Assembly: GCA_005789975.1 (NCBI GenBank)
Contig: SXWC01000025.1
Coordinates: 1-26,722 of the forward strand
From: Planctomycetaceae bacterium
Lineage (GTDB): Bacteria > Planctomycetota > Planctomycetia > Pirellulales > UBA1268
Reading direction: 5' to 3'
Length of the DNA stretch: 26,722 nt
Shown: positions 7,191-15,878 of the stretch, piece by piece
Layout of the letters: every line of letters begins with the position of its first letter
Position numbering within the stretch: the first letter of the stretch is position 1
The notes under the pieces: generated by a model
Seen by the model: the letters and a program-made list of their open reading frames with translations, nothing else
What the model was told of the DNA's origin: nothing
Database searches by the model: none
Translations under genes and position numbers: made by a program

Positions 7191-8096
7191 ATGGCCGGAA
7201 CGCGCCGCTCCACCCCGCCCCTCGTGCTCGGAGCCCATCAATCGATCGCCGGCGGCTTCCACCGTGCGGTCGAGCGGGCCGTCGAGACAGGGTCCGAGTG
7301 CCTCCAGATCTTCACCCGCAACATCAATCAGTGGGCCGTGTCGCCGATCGATGCCGGCGCCGCCTCGGCCTTCCGCGCGGCGGTCCGCGCGGCGGGACTG
7401 AAGTTGGTGGTGGCCCATGACTCCTACCTGATCAACCCGGCCTCGGCCGATCCGAACCTCCGACAGAAGTCGATCGCCGGACTCGCGGAAGAGCTGCGGC
7501 GGGCCGATCTGCTCGGCATCCCCTGGGTGGTGGCCCACCCCGGCGCCGCAGGCGAGCAGCCGCTCGACGAGGCGGTGGCCCGCGCGGCCGCCGGCATCGC
7601 GGAGGCCCTCCACGAGACCGCTGGCCTCGCCGCCGGCATTCTCATCGAGACCACGGCGGGACAGGGATCCTGCCTCGGCGCGACCTTCGAGGAGATCGGC
7701 ACGATGCTCGAAGCGATCGACGCCAAGGCCGGTCTCCGAAAGCGGGCGGGCGTGTGCCTCGACACCTGCCATGTATTCGCCGCCGGCTACCCGCTCGCCC
7801 CGGCCGCCGCTCTCGACGACACGATCCGCCAGTTCGACCGCCACATCGGCCTCACGCGGCTCAAGGCGATTCATGCCAACGATTCGAAGCGTGAACTCGG
7901 CTCCCGCGTCGATCGCCACGAGGGAATCGGGAAGGGGAAGATCGGCCGCGAGGCCTTCCGGCTGCTCGTCAATCACCCGAAGCTCGCCGGCATCCCGTGG
8001 ATCATCGAGACGCCGAAGGAAGGCCCCGATGGCAAGCCTTCCGTGGCCATCGACCGCGGCAACCTCGCCGCGCTCCGCCGTCTCGCGGGCGCGTGA
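7191..8096 (+). CDS. nfo: Endonuclease IV (AP endonuclease)
   Basis: 301 residues from the ATG at 7191, with GAAGGA (7179-7184) six bases upstream. The enzyme cuts the backbone 5' to abasic sites and removes 3' blocking groups in base excision repair. The TIM-barrel tri-zinc ligand set is complete: H76 (AHDSY), H116 (VVAHPG), E153 (ILIETTAG), D191 and H194 (CLDTCHVFAAGY), H228 (AIHANDSK), D241 and H243 (DRHEGIG), E273 (WIIETPKE). Length is typical for the family. It looks monocistronic, with a 16-bp tandem repeat upstream and a repeat-rich convergent gap downstream that may stop transcription. Confidence 0.95.
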   Translation: MAGTRRSTPPLVLGAHQSIAGGFHRAVERAVETGSECLQIFTRNINQWAVSPIDAGAASAFRAAVRAAGLKLVVAHDSYLINPASADPNLRQKSIAGLAEELRRADLLGIPWVVAHPGAAGEQPLDEAVARAAAGIAEALHETAGLAAGILIETTAGQGSCLGATFEEIGTMLEAIDAKAGLRKRAGVCLDTCHVFAAGYPLAPAAALDDTIRQFDRHIGLTRLKAIHANDSKRELGSRVDRHEGIGKGKIGREAFRLLVNHPKLAGIPWIIETPKEGPDGKPSVAIDRGNLAALRRLAGA

Positions 8097-8158
8097 GGCG
8101 GGGCGAACGTCGGGCCTGCACATGCATGCTGCTTGGCCGAATCAGCGTCGTCACGGGA

Positions 8159-8394
8159 GGGTGTGCCCACGCCCCGTGAGCCGGCGTATGCAGACAAGCG
8201 AAGCAAGGATTGCGAAGCGCCGTCTGCATCCGAGCGAGCGGAGGGCACGATGCCCGCAGCGAGCGTCCGGCGACGGGGCGTGGGCACACCCGACCCACGC
8301 CACATGAGCCAACGCATGCAGACAAGCGAAGCAAGGATTGCGGAGCGCAGCGAGCGTCCGGCGACGGGGCGTGGGCACACCCGACCCACGCCAC
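8159..8394. repeat. BIME-like composite repeat (A1-B1-A2-B2 with inverted arms)
   Basis: Unit A, about 44 bp, occurs at 8177-8220 and 8305-8348 with a few changes. Unit B, 48 bp, occurs at 8256-8303 and 8347-8394 and is identical in both copies. Each B contains a perfect 8-bp stem, GGCGTGGG/CCCACGCC (8277-8284 with 8294-8301; 8368-8375 with 8385-8392). A 19-base arm, GGGTGTGCCCACGCCCCGT (8159-8177), is the exact reverse complement of 8273-8291 and 8364-8382. A small hairpin, GGGCA/TGCCC, lies at 8243-8255. The block fills the gap between nfo and the importer operon, where it could act as a two-way terminator or mRNA-stabilising element. A diverged copy of its edge is at 26644-26672. Confidence 0.85.
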
Positions 8395-8436
8395 GGGCGA
8401 CTTCTGCCACCCTCCGGAAAACTGCGGAAGTCCGAG

Positions 8437-9726
8437 TCAGGCCTCCGGCGGGATCTCGCGGCCGTGCGGGTCGCTCTGTCGCCAGCCCGTTTCCACCTCG
8501 ATCCGGTGCCGCATCGCGGCTCCGAGATGATGCTCCACCCACTCGGCGGGCGGGTGCAGGTGGTCGAGCGGCAGGTCGGCATGCCGGCCGAGCCACGCCT
8601 CCCAGAGGCGGTGCGACCGCACGATCGTCTCGGCGTCGCGTCGTCCCCGCGGGGAGAGCCGCCACGAGCCACCGTCACGCACGAGGCTGCCCTGGATCCG
8701 CAGCCACGATGCGGCACACCGCTCCAACAGCGTCGGAGTTGCGGCGGCCGGCCGACCGCGAATCGCCGCCTCTTCCTCACGCCACACGCCGGCCAGCATG
8801 TCTTCGCAGGCCACCCGCCATGCCAGCCGCAGCCGGCCGATGCCCCGGGCGAGAACACCGTCGTGGGGTGTGAAGACGGCGGCCGCGAGGTATTCCAGAC
8901 CGAGCGTGACGGCGATCATGCCGGCGGCGTTGGTGTTGAAGTGCCAGGCCGCGAGGTAGCCGACGCAGGCCCCGACGACACCGAGCGTCATGGCGACCAT
9001 CGCCATCACGTGCAGCCGATGCGCGAGCAGTTCGGCCGCCGCCGCGGGCACGACGAGCAGGGCGACCACGAGCACGGCCCCCACCACGTCGAAACTCGCC
9101 ACGGTCGCCACGGCGGTCGCCGCCAGCAGCCCCGCGGTGATCGCGGCCACCGGCACCCCCGCAGCCCGGGCCGCGGCGGCATCAAAGGCGGTGAACACCT
9201 GGAGTTTCCAGGTTGCCGCGGCGGCGACGGCCAGCAGGGCGAAGGCGAGCGTGGCCGCCACGAAGGCCCGCGGCACCCCTCGGCCTGCGACCATGACCGT
9301 GTCGAACGGGATGAACGTCAGATCTCCCGCCAGAATGCATGCCGTGTCGATGTGGGTGCCGGCGGGTGCGGCCGAGACGATCACCACGCCGATCGCGAAG
9401 AGCGTGGTGAAGACCACGCCCGCGCCCGCATCCTCCGCGAGTCCCCCCGCCGCCCGCAGCCCCTGAATGAGCCAGACGGTCAGGAGCGCCGCCATCGCCG
9501 CCCCCACGAACACCATCAGCCCGCCCGGTCGGCCGCCGGCGAGCACGGCGATCGCGATCCCCGGCAGCACGGCATGGCCGATCGCGTCGCCAAGCAGGCT
9601 CATGCGGCGCACGACGAGGAGCGTGCCCACCAGGGCACACGATGCCGCCACGATCGCGGCCGTCGCCATCGCCCAGCCGTGGATGGCGGGATCGCCACCG
9701 AAGAAAGTTGCGGCGCCGAAGAGCAT
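8437..9726 (-). CDS. Metal ABC transporter permease fused to a DtxR/MntR-type domain
   Basis: 429 residues from the ATG at 9726, with GGAGGG eight bases upstream. Residues 1-285 are an ABC-3 permease (about eight helices; RRMSLLGDAIGHAVLPG near 41-55 is the usual family block). Residues 300-429 match iron/manganese-dependent repressors: an 'EDML...WREEE' start like the first helix of MntR, a shortened winged helix (WRLSPRG), then the metal-binding/dimerisation domain with SHRLWEAWL (H372, E376), H391, AEWVEHHL (E395, E398, H399) and DPHGREIP (419-426). E395 in place of the DtxR cysteine resembles MntR. The same fusion is known in Chlamydia as YtgCR, where the repressor part is released by cleavage; release here is inference. 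It is the last gene of the operon. Confidence 0.9.
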   Translation of the reverse strand: MLFGAATFFGGDPAIHGWAMATAAIVAASCALVGTLLVVRRMSLLGDAIGHAVLPGIAIAVLAGGRPGGLMVFVGAAMAALLTVWLIQGLRAAGGLAEDAGAGVVFTTLFAIGVVIVSAAPAGTHIDTACILAGDLTFIPFDTVMVAGRGVPRAFVAATLAFALLAVAAAATWKLQVFTAFDAAAARAAGVPVAAITAGLLAATAVATVASFDVVGAVLVVALLVVPAAAAELLAHRLHVMAMVAMTLGVVGACVGYLAAWHFNTNAAGMIAVTLGLEYLAAAVFTPHDGVLARGIGRLRLAWRVACEDMLAGVWREEEAAIRGRPAAATPTLLERCAASWLRIQGSLVRDGGSWRLSPRGRRDAETIVRSHRLWEAWLGRHADLPLDHLHPPAEWVEHHLGAAMRHRIEVETGWRQSDPHGREIPPEA

Positions 9727-9742
9727 GGAAGACCCTCCGGTG

Positions 9743-10618
9743 TCAGGCGTCGCCGGCGGCGCCGCGGAGCCGGCGGGCAATCCAGCCCCGCTGGGGCGCG
9801 GCGATGAACGAGACGACAAAGATCGCCGCAGCGGCGAGCACCACGAGCGGCCCCGTCGCCAGCCCGGGCCAGGCGGCGCTCACGAGCACCCCCACCACCG
9901 CCGCGACGAGACCCATCGTTCCCGCGAGGAGCAGCATCGTGCCCATGCGGTCGGTCCAGGCCCGTGCGGCCACCGGCGGGATGACCACCAATGCCGTCAC
10001 CAGCACCGCTCCGACCGCCGGCAGGCCGGCCACCACCATGACCGCGACGAGGCCCACGATCACGGCGTCGATCACGAGCACGGGCCAGCCGGTCGCGGCC
10101 GCGAAGGCCGCATCGAAGGCGACGAGCGTGGCCTCCTTGAAGATCAGCGAGACGACGACCGTGGCGACGCAGGCCACGGCGGTGAGCAGCACCGCGTCGC
10201 CGGCCGTCAACGCGGCGGTGTGGCCGAGCAGAAACTGCTCGAGTCCCGCGCTGTTGGCATAGCCCCAGGCCGGCAGGCCGGAGACGAGCGTGATGCCCAG
10301 ACCGAACGACACGCCGATCACGATCGCCGTCGCGGCGTCGTCCCGCGTGCGGGTGAACCGCCGCACGAGCAACAACGCGGCGAGGCCCGCGACGGCGGCG
10401 GCGAGGGCTCCGGCGAGCAGCGTTGCCAGATCCCGCCGGCCCGTGGCCAGGAATGCCCCGGCCACACCCACGAGTGTCGCGTGAGCGGCGGCGTCGCCCA
10501 CCAGCGACCGTTTGCGGAGCACGCACAGGCTCCCCACCACGCCCGCCGCGAAGCCGACGGCCGCCACGCCGACGGCGACCACGAGCGTGTTGTAGGGCAG
10601 GGCGAGGAGCCGGGTCAT
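9743..10618 (-). CDS. Metal ABC transporter permease (TroC/ZnuB family)
   Basis: 291 residues from the ATG at 10618, which overlaps the ATPase stop by four bases (ATGA). The protein is an ABC-3 family integral membrane subunit with eight or so hydrophobic helices. Family blocks include [20 protein letters not shown] (about 30-49), the cytoplasmic [14 protein letters not shown] segment and [20 protein letters not shown]. It should pair with the second permease (16 bp downstream) to form the heterodimeric channel of a Mn/Zn/Fe importer. It has no C-terminal regulatory extension, unlike its partner. Confidence 0.92.
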   Translation of the reverse strand: MTRLLALPYNTLVVAVGVAAVGFAAGVVGSLCVLRKRSLVGDAAAHATLVGVAGAFLATGRRDLATLLAGALAAAVAGLAALLLVRRFTRTRDDAATAIVIGVSFGLGITLVSGLPAWGYANSAGLEQFLLGHTAALTAGDAVLLTAVACVATVVVSLIFKEATLVAFDAAFAAATGWPVLVIDAVIVGLVAVMVVAGLPAVGAVLVTALVVIPPVAARAWTDRMGTMLLLAGTMGLVAAVVGVLVSAAWPGLATGPLVVLAAAAIFVVSFIAAPQRGWIARRLRGAAGDA

Positions 10619-11421
10619 GGTGTGCGGCCCCGGGTGGCCACGGCGCGGCCGAGTTCTTCGAGCACCTCGATGTGACCGGCATAGGTCCGCTGCAGGTTCT
10701 CCGGCGTGAGCACCGACGCGGTCGGCCCGGCCGCCACGAGCCGCATGTCCACGAGCGCGACCCGGTCGAACCATTCGGCCGCGGTCCGCAGGTCGTGATG
10801 CACCACGATCACCAGCCGGCCCTCGGCCTTCAACTCCGCCAGCACGCGGAAGATCCGCTCCTGCGACCGCACGTCGACGCCCGCCATCGGCTCGTCGAGC
10901 AGGTAGACGTCGGCCTGCTGGGCGAGGGCCCGCGCGAGAAACACCCGCTGCTGCTGCCCGCCCGAGAGCCGGCCGATCTGGCGGCCCGCGAGATCGGCCA
11001 GCCCGACGCGGTCGAGGCTCTCGAGGGCGAGTTGCCGCTCACGGGCGCCGGGCCGGCGAAACCAGCCCAGCCGTCCATAGGTGCCCATCAGCACGACGTC
11101 CATGACGTTGACCGGAAAATCCCAGTCAACGGTCTCGCGCTGCGGCACGTATCCGATCCGGGCACGCACCTCGCGGAGCGGCTTGCCGAAGAACCGCACC
11201 GAGCTACCCACCATGGGCAACAGCCCGAGGGAGGACTTGAGCATCGTGCTCTTGCAGGCGCCGTTGGGGCCGATGATCCCGAACAGGCAGGCGGCGTCGA
11301 TCTCGAGATCGACATTCCAGATGACCGGACGGCGGCCGTAGGCGACCGTCACGTCGTGAAACTCGACGATCGGCGGGCTGCCTCCGCGGGAAACCTCGGC
11401 GGAATCGGCGGCGCGACTCAT
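10615..11421 (-). CDS. Metal ABC transporter ATP-binding protein
   Basis: 268 residues from the ATG at 11421, overlapping the binding-protein stop by four bases (ATGA). It powers import by ATP hydrolysis at the cytoplasmic face. The Q-loop ([13 protein letters not shown]), signature LSGGQQQR, Walker B ([12 protein letters not shown]) and switch His (VVHHDL) are all standard and match the Mn/Zn subgroup. Walker A reads GPNGACKST (51-59): the near-invariant Gly before the Lys is Cys56 (codon TGC; 11254-11256 on the + strand reads GCA). This is one base from Gly and may lower nucleotide binding, or be a sequencing error. Confidence 0.93.
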   Translation of the reverse strand: MSRAADSAEVSRGGSPPIVEFHDVTVAYGRRPVIWNVDLEIDAACLFGIIGPNGACKSTMLKSSLGLLPMVGSSVRFFGKPLREVRARIGYVPQRETVDWDFPVNVMDVVLMGTYGRLGWFRRPGARERQLALESLDRVGLADLAGRQIGRLSGGQQQRVFLARALAQQADVYLLDEPMAGVDVRSQERIFRVLAELKAEGRLVIVVHHDLRTAAEWFDRVALVDMRLVAAGPTASVLTPENLQRTYAGHIEVLEELGRAVATRGRTP

Positions 11422-12401
11422 CGTGACGCCACCCCCTTCAACCCGGCCACGATCGCGGCGACGTTCGCGGCCAGCGTCGCTTCGAGCGTCTCGGCGCCGC
11501 TGCCGGGACCGCCCAGCGAATCGGAATGGAGCCGGCCACCGAGGGCGACCTCGTGGCCGCGTGCCCGGGCTCCCTCCTGCAGCGCGGCCACGTTGCGGTC
11601 CGACACGCTCGTCTCCACGAACACCGCCGGAATGCCGCGCGTGACCACGAGATCGACGAGGCGGTTGATGTCGCCGAGCCCGGCCTCGCTCTCGGTGCTC
11701 GTTCCCTGCACGCCCACCACTTCGATGCCGTACGCCCTGCCGAAATAGCGAAAGGCGTCGTGCGCCGTGACCAGCACGCGACGATCGGCGGGAATCGCGG
11801 CGATCTCCCCGCGGATCCGTCCGTCGAGCGCCGCGAGCCGCCCTGCATACTCGCGGGCCCGCGAGCGGTAGTCCTCGGCCGCGGCCGGATCGATCTTCGC
11901 CAGCGCCTCGGCGACGACCGGCGCGCAGAGCATCCAGAGCTGCGGATCGAACCAGACGTGGGGATCGTGAAGACCGCCACCGACCGCGATGAGCCGATCG
12001 ACGGGCAGCTGGTCGGCGACCGCGACGACGGGCCTGGTCCGCCCGAGCCTCTCGAGAAGCGCCGCGAGCCGGCCCTCGAGGTGCAGTCCCGATGCCACGA
12101 CCAGATCGGCCGACGCCAGCAGATCGGCATCCCGCGGGGTCGGTTTGTAGGAATGGGGGTCGATCCCGGCCGCCATCAGGCAGCTCACGGTCACCCGATC
12201 GCCCCCCACCTGCCGCACGAGGTCGGCCACCACCGTGGTCGTCGCCAAAACCCGGGGGCCCGGTGCGTCACCACCACGGGGGGCCGGTGCGTCGCCCGGG
12301 GGGCCGCCACAGCCCATGGTCGAGAGGGCCGCCACCAGGGACGCGATCACACGTCGCGAAAGCCGAAACAGGCGGCCGGTGTGTGGGAAATCGATCAGCA
12401 T
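11418..12401 (-). CDS. Metal-binding lipoprotein of the ABC importer (TroA/ZnuA/MntA family)
   Basis: 327 residues from the ATG at 12401. A signal ([18 protein letters not shown]) ends in Cys31, probably lipidated, though the lipobox is loose. The cluster A-I fold shows the family ligands: H83 ([10 protein letters not shown]), H148 (HDPHVWFDP), H214 (TAHDAFRYF) and D294 (LHSDSLG). This is the TroA-like His-His-His-Asp set, which binds Mn or Zn. 'GTSTESEAG' is also typical of the group. It captures metal in the periplasm for the permeases. First gene of the operon. The best promoter leaves only about nine bases of leader and there is no Shine-Dalgarno; longer upstream starts at 12515 lack a signal peptide. 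Confidence 0.92.
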   Translation of the reverse strand: MLIDFPHTGRLFRLSRRVIASLVAALSTMGCGGPPGDAPAPRGGDAPGPRVLATTTVVADLVRQVGGDRVTVSCLMAAGIDPHSYKPTPRDADLLASADLVVASGLHLEGRLAALLERLGRTRPVVAVADQLPVDRLIAVGGGLHDPHVWFDPQLWMLCAPVVAEALAKIDPAAAEDYRSRAREYAGRLAALDGRIRGEIAAIPADRRVLVTAHDAFRYFGRAYGIEVVGVQGTSTESEAGLGDINRLVDLVVTRGIPAVFVETSVSDRNVAALQEGARARGHEVALGGRLHSDSLGGPGSGAETLEATLAANVAAIVAGLKGVASR

Positions 12402-12416
12402 TGTGGAAGCTGTCCC

Positions 12417-12446
12417 ATCATATCCCGCGGTGAAGTGCCGCCACAA
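12417..12446 (-). promoter_or_regulatory. Promoter of the metal importer operon
   Basis: On the minus strand, TTGTGG (-35, 12441-12446), 18 bp, TATGAT (-10, 12417-12422; five of six). Initiation would fall near 12410, about nine bases before the ATG at 12401, giving a nearly leaderless mRNA. No clear MntR-type palindrome was identified. Confidence 0.45.
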
Positions 12447-12493
12447 CGCCGCCGCCCCCGAGGGCCCCCTTGAAAATCCGGCCCACCGGCGCG

Positions 12494-12522
12494 TTGACCG
12501 TTCCGCATGGCACACTTATCGT
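12494..12522 (+). promoter_or_regulatory. Promoter of the GNAT gene
   Basis: TTGACC (12494-12499; five of six), 17 bp spacer, TATCGT (12517-12522; four of six). It supports translation starting at 12590 rather than at the longer ORF start at 12470. The leader contains a perfect 8-bp hairpin, GGGGCCGG/CCGGCCCC (12529-12536 with 12542-12549). Confidence 0.5.
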
Positions 12523-12589
12523 CGGACGGGGGCCGGGAGATCCGGCCCCGCCCAATCCCTGCGGCCCGCCCTCCCCGCCGAGCACCCCG

Positions 12590-13159
12590 ATGATGGAATC
12601 GACCTATTTCAAGCGGTTCCGCATGGAAGTGGACGCCACGCTGCCACGGCCGGCGGCGGCCCTGCCCCCGGGGTACCGATTCGTGCCCTGGAACGAGGCC
12701 GTGCTCGACATCCACGCCCGCACGAAGTTTCGCTCGTTCCGCGACGAGATCGACGCCCTGGTCTTTCCCTGCCTGGGCAACCTCGAGGGCTGCCGGCGGT
12801 TGATGCGGGAGATCCGCAACAAGTCGGGATTCCTGCCGAATGCCACCTGGCTGGTCGCCCACGGCTCGGCTCCCGAATCGCTCCAGTGGTGCGGCACGAT
12901 CCAGGGCATCGCCGAGCGGGGCGGGCTCGGCATGATCCAGAACATCGGCATCGTGCCCGGCCACCGCGGCCTCCAACTGGGCACCTGCCTGATCGAGCAG
13001 GCCTTGGCCGGGTTTCGGATGCACGGCATCGGCCGCGTCTCGCTGGAGGTCACGGCCGACAACACCGGGGCCGTGCGGCTCTACCAGCGGTTGGGTTTCC
13101 GCCGGACGCGAACCGTGTACAAAGTGGTGGATGAAGCCGCCGCCGGCGTGGTGGTCTGA
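12590..13159 (+). CDS. GNAT family N-acetyltransferase
   Basis: 189 residues from the ATG at 12590 (a second ATG follows directly). It transfers an acetyl group from acetyl-CoA to an amine. The acetyl-CoA motif A is GIVPGHRGLQLGTCLIEQAL, and motif B is LEVTADNTGAVRLYQRLGFRR; both are typical. The N-terminal half contains an acceptor-side region with LPPGYRFVPWNE and a Cys/Trp-rich segment, and gives no hint of the substrate. It is divergent from the metal importer and followed 52 bp later by the M16 peptidase pair, probably a separate unit. Confidence 0.88.
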   Translation: MMESTYFKRFRMEVDATLPRPAAALPPGYRFVPWNEAVLDIHARTKFRSFRDEIDALVFPCLGNLEGCRRLMREIRNKSGFLPNATWLVAHGSAPESLQWCGTIQGIAERGGLGMIQNIGIVPGHRGLQLGTCLIEQALAGFRMHGIGRVSLEVTADNTGAVRLYQRLGFRRTRTVYKVVDEAAAGVVV

Positions 13160-13211
13160 CCCACGGTCCGGCATCGACCCCGCCGCGCGAATGCCCCCAT
13201 AGGCGAGAAGT

Positions 13212-14459
13212 TTGAAGCAGACGCTCCACTCGACGACGCTCGACAACGGCATCACCCTCGTCGGCGAACTCCTGCCCGATCTCGAATCCGTCGCCATCGC
13301 CTTCCACTGCCCGGCCGGCGCGGTGCACGACCCTCCGGGGAAGTGCGGCCTGGCGACGCTGGCCGGCGAGATGTGTCTTCGCGGCGCGGGTGACCGCGAC
13401 AGCCGGCAGATCGTCGAAGACCTCGAGTCGGCCGGGGTGCTCTTTTCGCAGGGCGTCTCGACGACGCACATGAGCTTCGCGGGGGCGATGGTCGCGCGGC
13501 ACCTCCCCGACGTGCTCCCGATCTACGCCGACGTGCTGCGTCGGCCGAGGCTGCCCGACGAGGAGTTTCCGGGCGCCCGGCAGATGATTCTCCAAAACCT
13601 CGCGGGCATCGAGGACGACCCGGCCCACCGCACGGTCGCGATGCTGCGACGAATCCATTGCCCGGCCCCCTGGGGCATGCCCACCGAGGGCATCACGGCC
13701 GAGGTGGAGGGGATCGACGTCGGCCACGTGCGGACGTTCGTCGCCCGTCATCTCCAGCCCCGGGGCATGATCGTCTCGATCGCGGGCCGGATCGACTGGG
13801 ACGATTTCGTGAGCCGAGTCCGCAGGCTGTTTGGCGACTGGACACCGGGCACCGCCAGCCCGGTCGCCACGGGCCCTCGCGGGCCGTTCGCCGCGCACGT
13901 GCCCCACGACTCGCAACAGACGCACATCGCCCTGGGTTGGTCGGTGCCACCCTATCGTGACGACGCCTCGCACGAGGCCACGGCCGCGCTGGCGATCCTG
14001 GGCGGCGGCATGAGCTCGCGGCTGTTCACGGAGGTCCGCGAGCGCCGCGGCCTTTGCTACAGCGTCTCGGCGGGCTACCAGACCCACCGCGAGTTCGCCA
14101 ACTCGCTCTGCTATTCCGGCACCTCGGCCGAACGGGCCCAGGAGACACTCGACGTGATGCTCGCCGAGATCGAACGCCTGCCCGGCACGATCACCGAGGA
14201 GGAGCTCGCACGGGTCAAGGCGCGGGCCAAGAGCGGGCTGGTGATGCAGCAGGAGTCGAGCGCCGCCCGCGCCGGCGCGATCGCCAGGCAGTGGTATCAC
14301 CTCGGCGCGATCCGCACGCTCGCCGAGGAACTCGAGCGCTACGATCGGCTCAGCGTGCCGGCGATCGAATCGTGGCTGGCCGCCCAGCCCCCCCGCGATC
14401 TGTCGGTCGTGTCGCTGGGCCGCGAGCCCCTGGAGGTGTCCCCTGCCATTCCTGCATGA
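13212..14459 (+). CDS. M16 peptidase-like protein, non-catalytic partner
   Basis: 415 residues from a TTG start at 13212, preceded by a weak purine-rich AGGCGAGAAG. The two-lobe M16 fold is clear: N-terminal 'TTLDNGITLVGE', a repeat-like C-lobe and the conserved GGGMSSRLFTEVRERRGLCYSV block (about 265-290). The zinc motif HxxEH is lost: the aligned stretch is GLATLAGEM (46-54), with Thr49, Gly52 and Glu53 where His, Glu and His belong. It therefore cannot bind zinc in the usual way and likely forms a heterodimer with the intact M16 protein encoded next, as in bacterial and mitochondrial processing peptidase pairs. The genes overlap by 17 bp if the CTG start is used. Confidence 0.9.
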   Translation: MKQTLHSTTLDNGITLVGELLPDLESVAIAFHCPAGAVHDPPGKCGLATLAGEMCLRGAGDRDSRQIVEDLESAGVLFSQGVSTTHMSFAGAMVARHLPDVLPIYADVLRRPRLPDEEFPGARQMILQNLAGIEDDPAHRTVAMLRRIHCPAPWGMPTEGITAEVEGIDVGHVRTFVARHLQPRGMIVSIAGRIDWDDFVSRVRRLFGDWTPGTASPVATGPRGPFAAHVPHDSQQTHIALGWSVPPYRDDASHEATAALAILGGGMSSRLFTEVRERRGLCYSVSAGYQTHREFANSLCYSGTSAERAQETLDVMLAEIERLPGTITEEELARVKARAKSGLVMQQESSAARAGAIARQWYHLGAIRTLAEELERYDRLSVPAIESWLAAQPPRDLSVVSLGREPLEVSPAIPA

Positions 14460-15684
14460 GCGACTCCCCAACGGGCTCGACGTGATCGCCGAGACATCCG
14501 GCTCCGCGCTTTCGACGAGCATCGGCTTCTTCGTGAAGACGGGCTCGCGGGACGAGTCGGACGAGCTCTCGGGTGCAAGCCACTTCCTCGAGCACATGAT
14601 CTTCAAGGGCACGCCCGAGTTTTCCGGCGACGAGATCAACGCCCGCTTCGACCGGATGGGCGCGAGCATCAACGCGTTCACCAGCGAGGAAGACACCGTC
14701 TACTACGCCACGGTGCTCCCCGATCAGCAGCACGAGGCGGTCGATCTCCTCGCGCGGATGATGCGGCCGGCGCTGCGTGAGGCCGATTTCGACACGGAAA
14801 AGCTCGTCATCCTGGAGGAAATCCGGATGTACGACGACCAGCCGCCATTCGGCGCCGACGACCGTTGCCGCGCCGCCTTTTTCGGCAGCCATCCGCTGGC
14901 CCGCAGCGTGCTCGGCACCGTGGCATCGATTCAGGCGCTCCCCGTGGACGCGATGCGCGACTACCACCGCCGCCGCTACGCGCCCGAGACGATCGTGCTG
15001 GCGGCGAGCGGCGCGATCGACTTCGCCGCCCTGGTGGAATCGGCCCGGCGGCTCTGCGGCGAGTGGGAGCCGGCCGCCGCCCCGTCGCGGCTGATCCCCG
15101 AGGCTCCGCGGGAGCCTGCGGTTGCCGCGACCGAGCGGATCGTGCGGCCGGCCGCCGCCCTCGACTACGCCGTGCGCATGGTCGCCGGCCCCGGCGAGAC
15201 CCATCCCGACCGCCACGCGGCCCGGCTGCTCTCCCTCCTCCTCGGCGACGCATCGGGCAGTCGCCTCTACTGGGCGCTGATCGACACCGGCGCGGCCGAG
15301 CAGGCGGCATGCATCCATCAGGACTACCTCGATGCCGGCCTGTTCGCCACGCAACTCTCCTGCGACACGGCCGATGTGGACGACCTGATGGCGCGGATCG
15401 TGGAGATCTACGCGGCGGCGGCGAGCGGCGGCATCGAGCGGGCCGAGTTCGAGCGGTCGCGCAACAAGCTCGCCAGTCGCGTCGTGCTCTCCGGCGAGAA
15501 GCCGCGGCGGCGGCTCTTTGACGTGGGCCTCGAGTGGTCGCATCTGGGCGTCTATCGTTCCGTCGCCGACAATCTCCGGATCGTCGAGTCGCTGTCGCTC
15601 GACGACATTCGTCGCGTGCTCGCGAGCTGGCCCCTCGACGGCCCGGCGGCGAGCGTGATCGCCGGGCCCGGCACCGACGGCTGA
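14443..15684 (+). CDS. M16 zinc peptidase, catalytic subunit
   Basis: 413 residues if translation begins at CTG 14443; the first standard start in frame is GTG 14482 (400 residues). I prefer the CTG because GGAGG (14432-14436) sits six bases upstream and the extra 13 residues (including ERLPNGLDV) complete the first strand found in all M16 proteins. The zinc motif is intact: HFLEH (H47, E50, H51) with the third ligand in ILEEIRMYDD about 75 residues later. C-lobe: DASGSRLYWALIDTG. It degrades peptides or processes precursors; no signal peptide is present, so it is probably cytoplasmic. It partners with the preceding inactive homologue. Confidence 0.9.
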   Translation: MPFLHERLPNGLDVIAETSGSALSTSIGFFVKTGSRDESDELSGASHFLEHMIFKGTPEFSGDEINARFDRMGASINAFTSEEDTVYYATVLPDQQHEAVDLLARMMRPALREADFDTEKLVILEEIRMYDDQPPFGADDRCRAAFFGSHPLARSVLGTVASIQALPVDAMRDYHRRRYAPETIVLAASGAIDFAALVESARRLCGEWEPAAAPSRLIPEAPREPAVAATERIVRPAAALDYAVRMVAGPGETHPDRHAARLLSLLLGDASGSRLYWALIDTGAAEQAACIHQDYLDAGLFATQLSCDTADVDDLMARIVEIYAAAASGGIERAEFERSRNKLASRVVLSGEKPRRRLFDVGLEWSHLGVYRSVADNLRIVESLSLDDIRRVLASWPLDGPAASVIAGPGTDG

Positions 15685-15775
15685 CCCGGCCCGCGCTTCC
15701 GCCCGGCCTCACGACAGGTCATAATCCCGGACGCCGTGGACCAAGGTCACCCCTGGCCTCCGTCCACACGATCGA

Positions 15776-15791
15776 CCGGCGGAACCGCCGG
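15776..15791. repeat. 16-bp palindrome CCGGCGG-AA-CCGCCGG
   Basis: A perfect inverted repeat in the 194-bp gap between the M16 pair and the ABC-2 permease. The two-base loop and lack of a T run make it a poor terminator; it could be a protein binding site. Nothing else was recognised in this gap. Confidence 0.4.
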
Positions 15792-15878
15792 GGTTTGTCA
15801 GCGGTCGATGATCTTCGCATCCCTCCCGGGCAGACTCGTTCCCCAGGCTGTTCGCCGTCTCCTCCGTCCGGTGCCGAC

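Noticed and set aside
8159..8394. CRISPR array
   Set aside because: Only two copies of each unit, with hairpins and inverted arms and no regular spacers; a BIME-like repeat fits.
8338..9807. Long + strand frame across the fused permease
   Set aside because: It is antisense to a well-supported membrane protein and His/Arg/Gly-rich, as expected for a complement of Val/Ala codons.
12470..12589. N-terminal extension of the GNAT protein from the start at 12470
   Set aside because: It is Pro/Gly-rich, the likely promoter lies inside it, and the acetyltransferase fold begins after 12590.
15776..15791. Intrinsic terminator of the M16 pair
   Set aside because: The palindrome has only a two-base loop and no T run.
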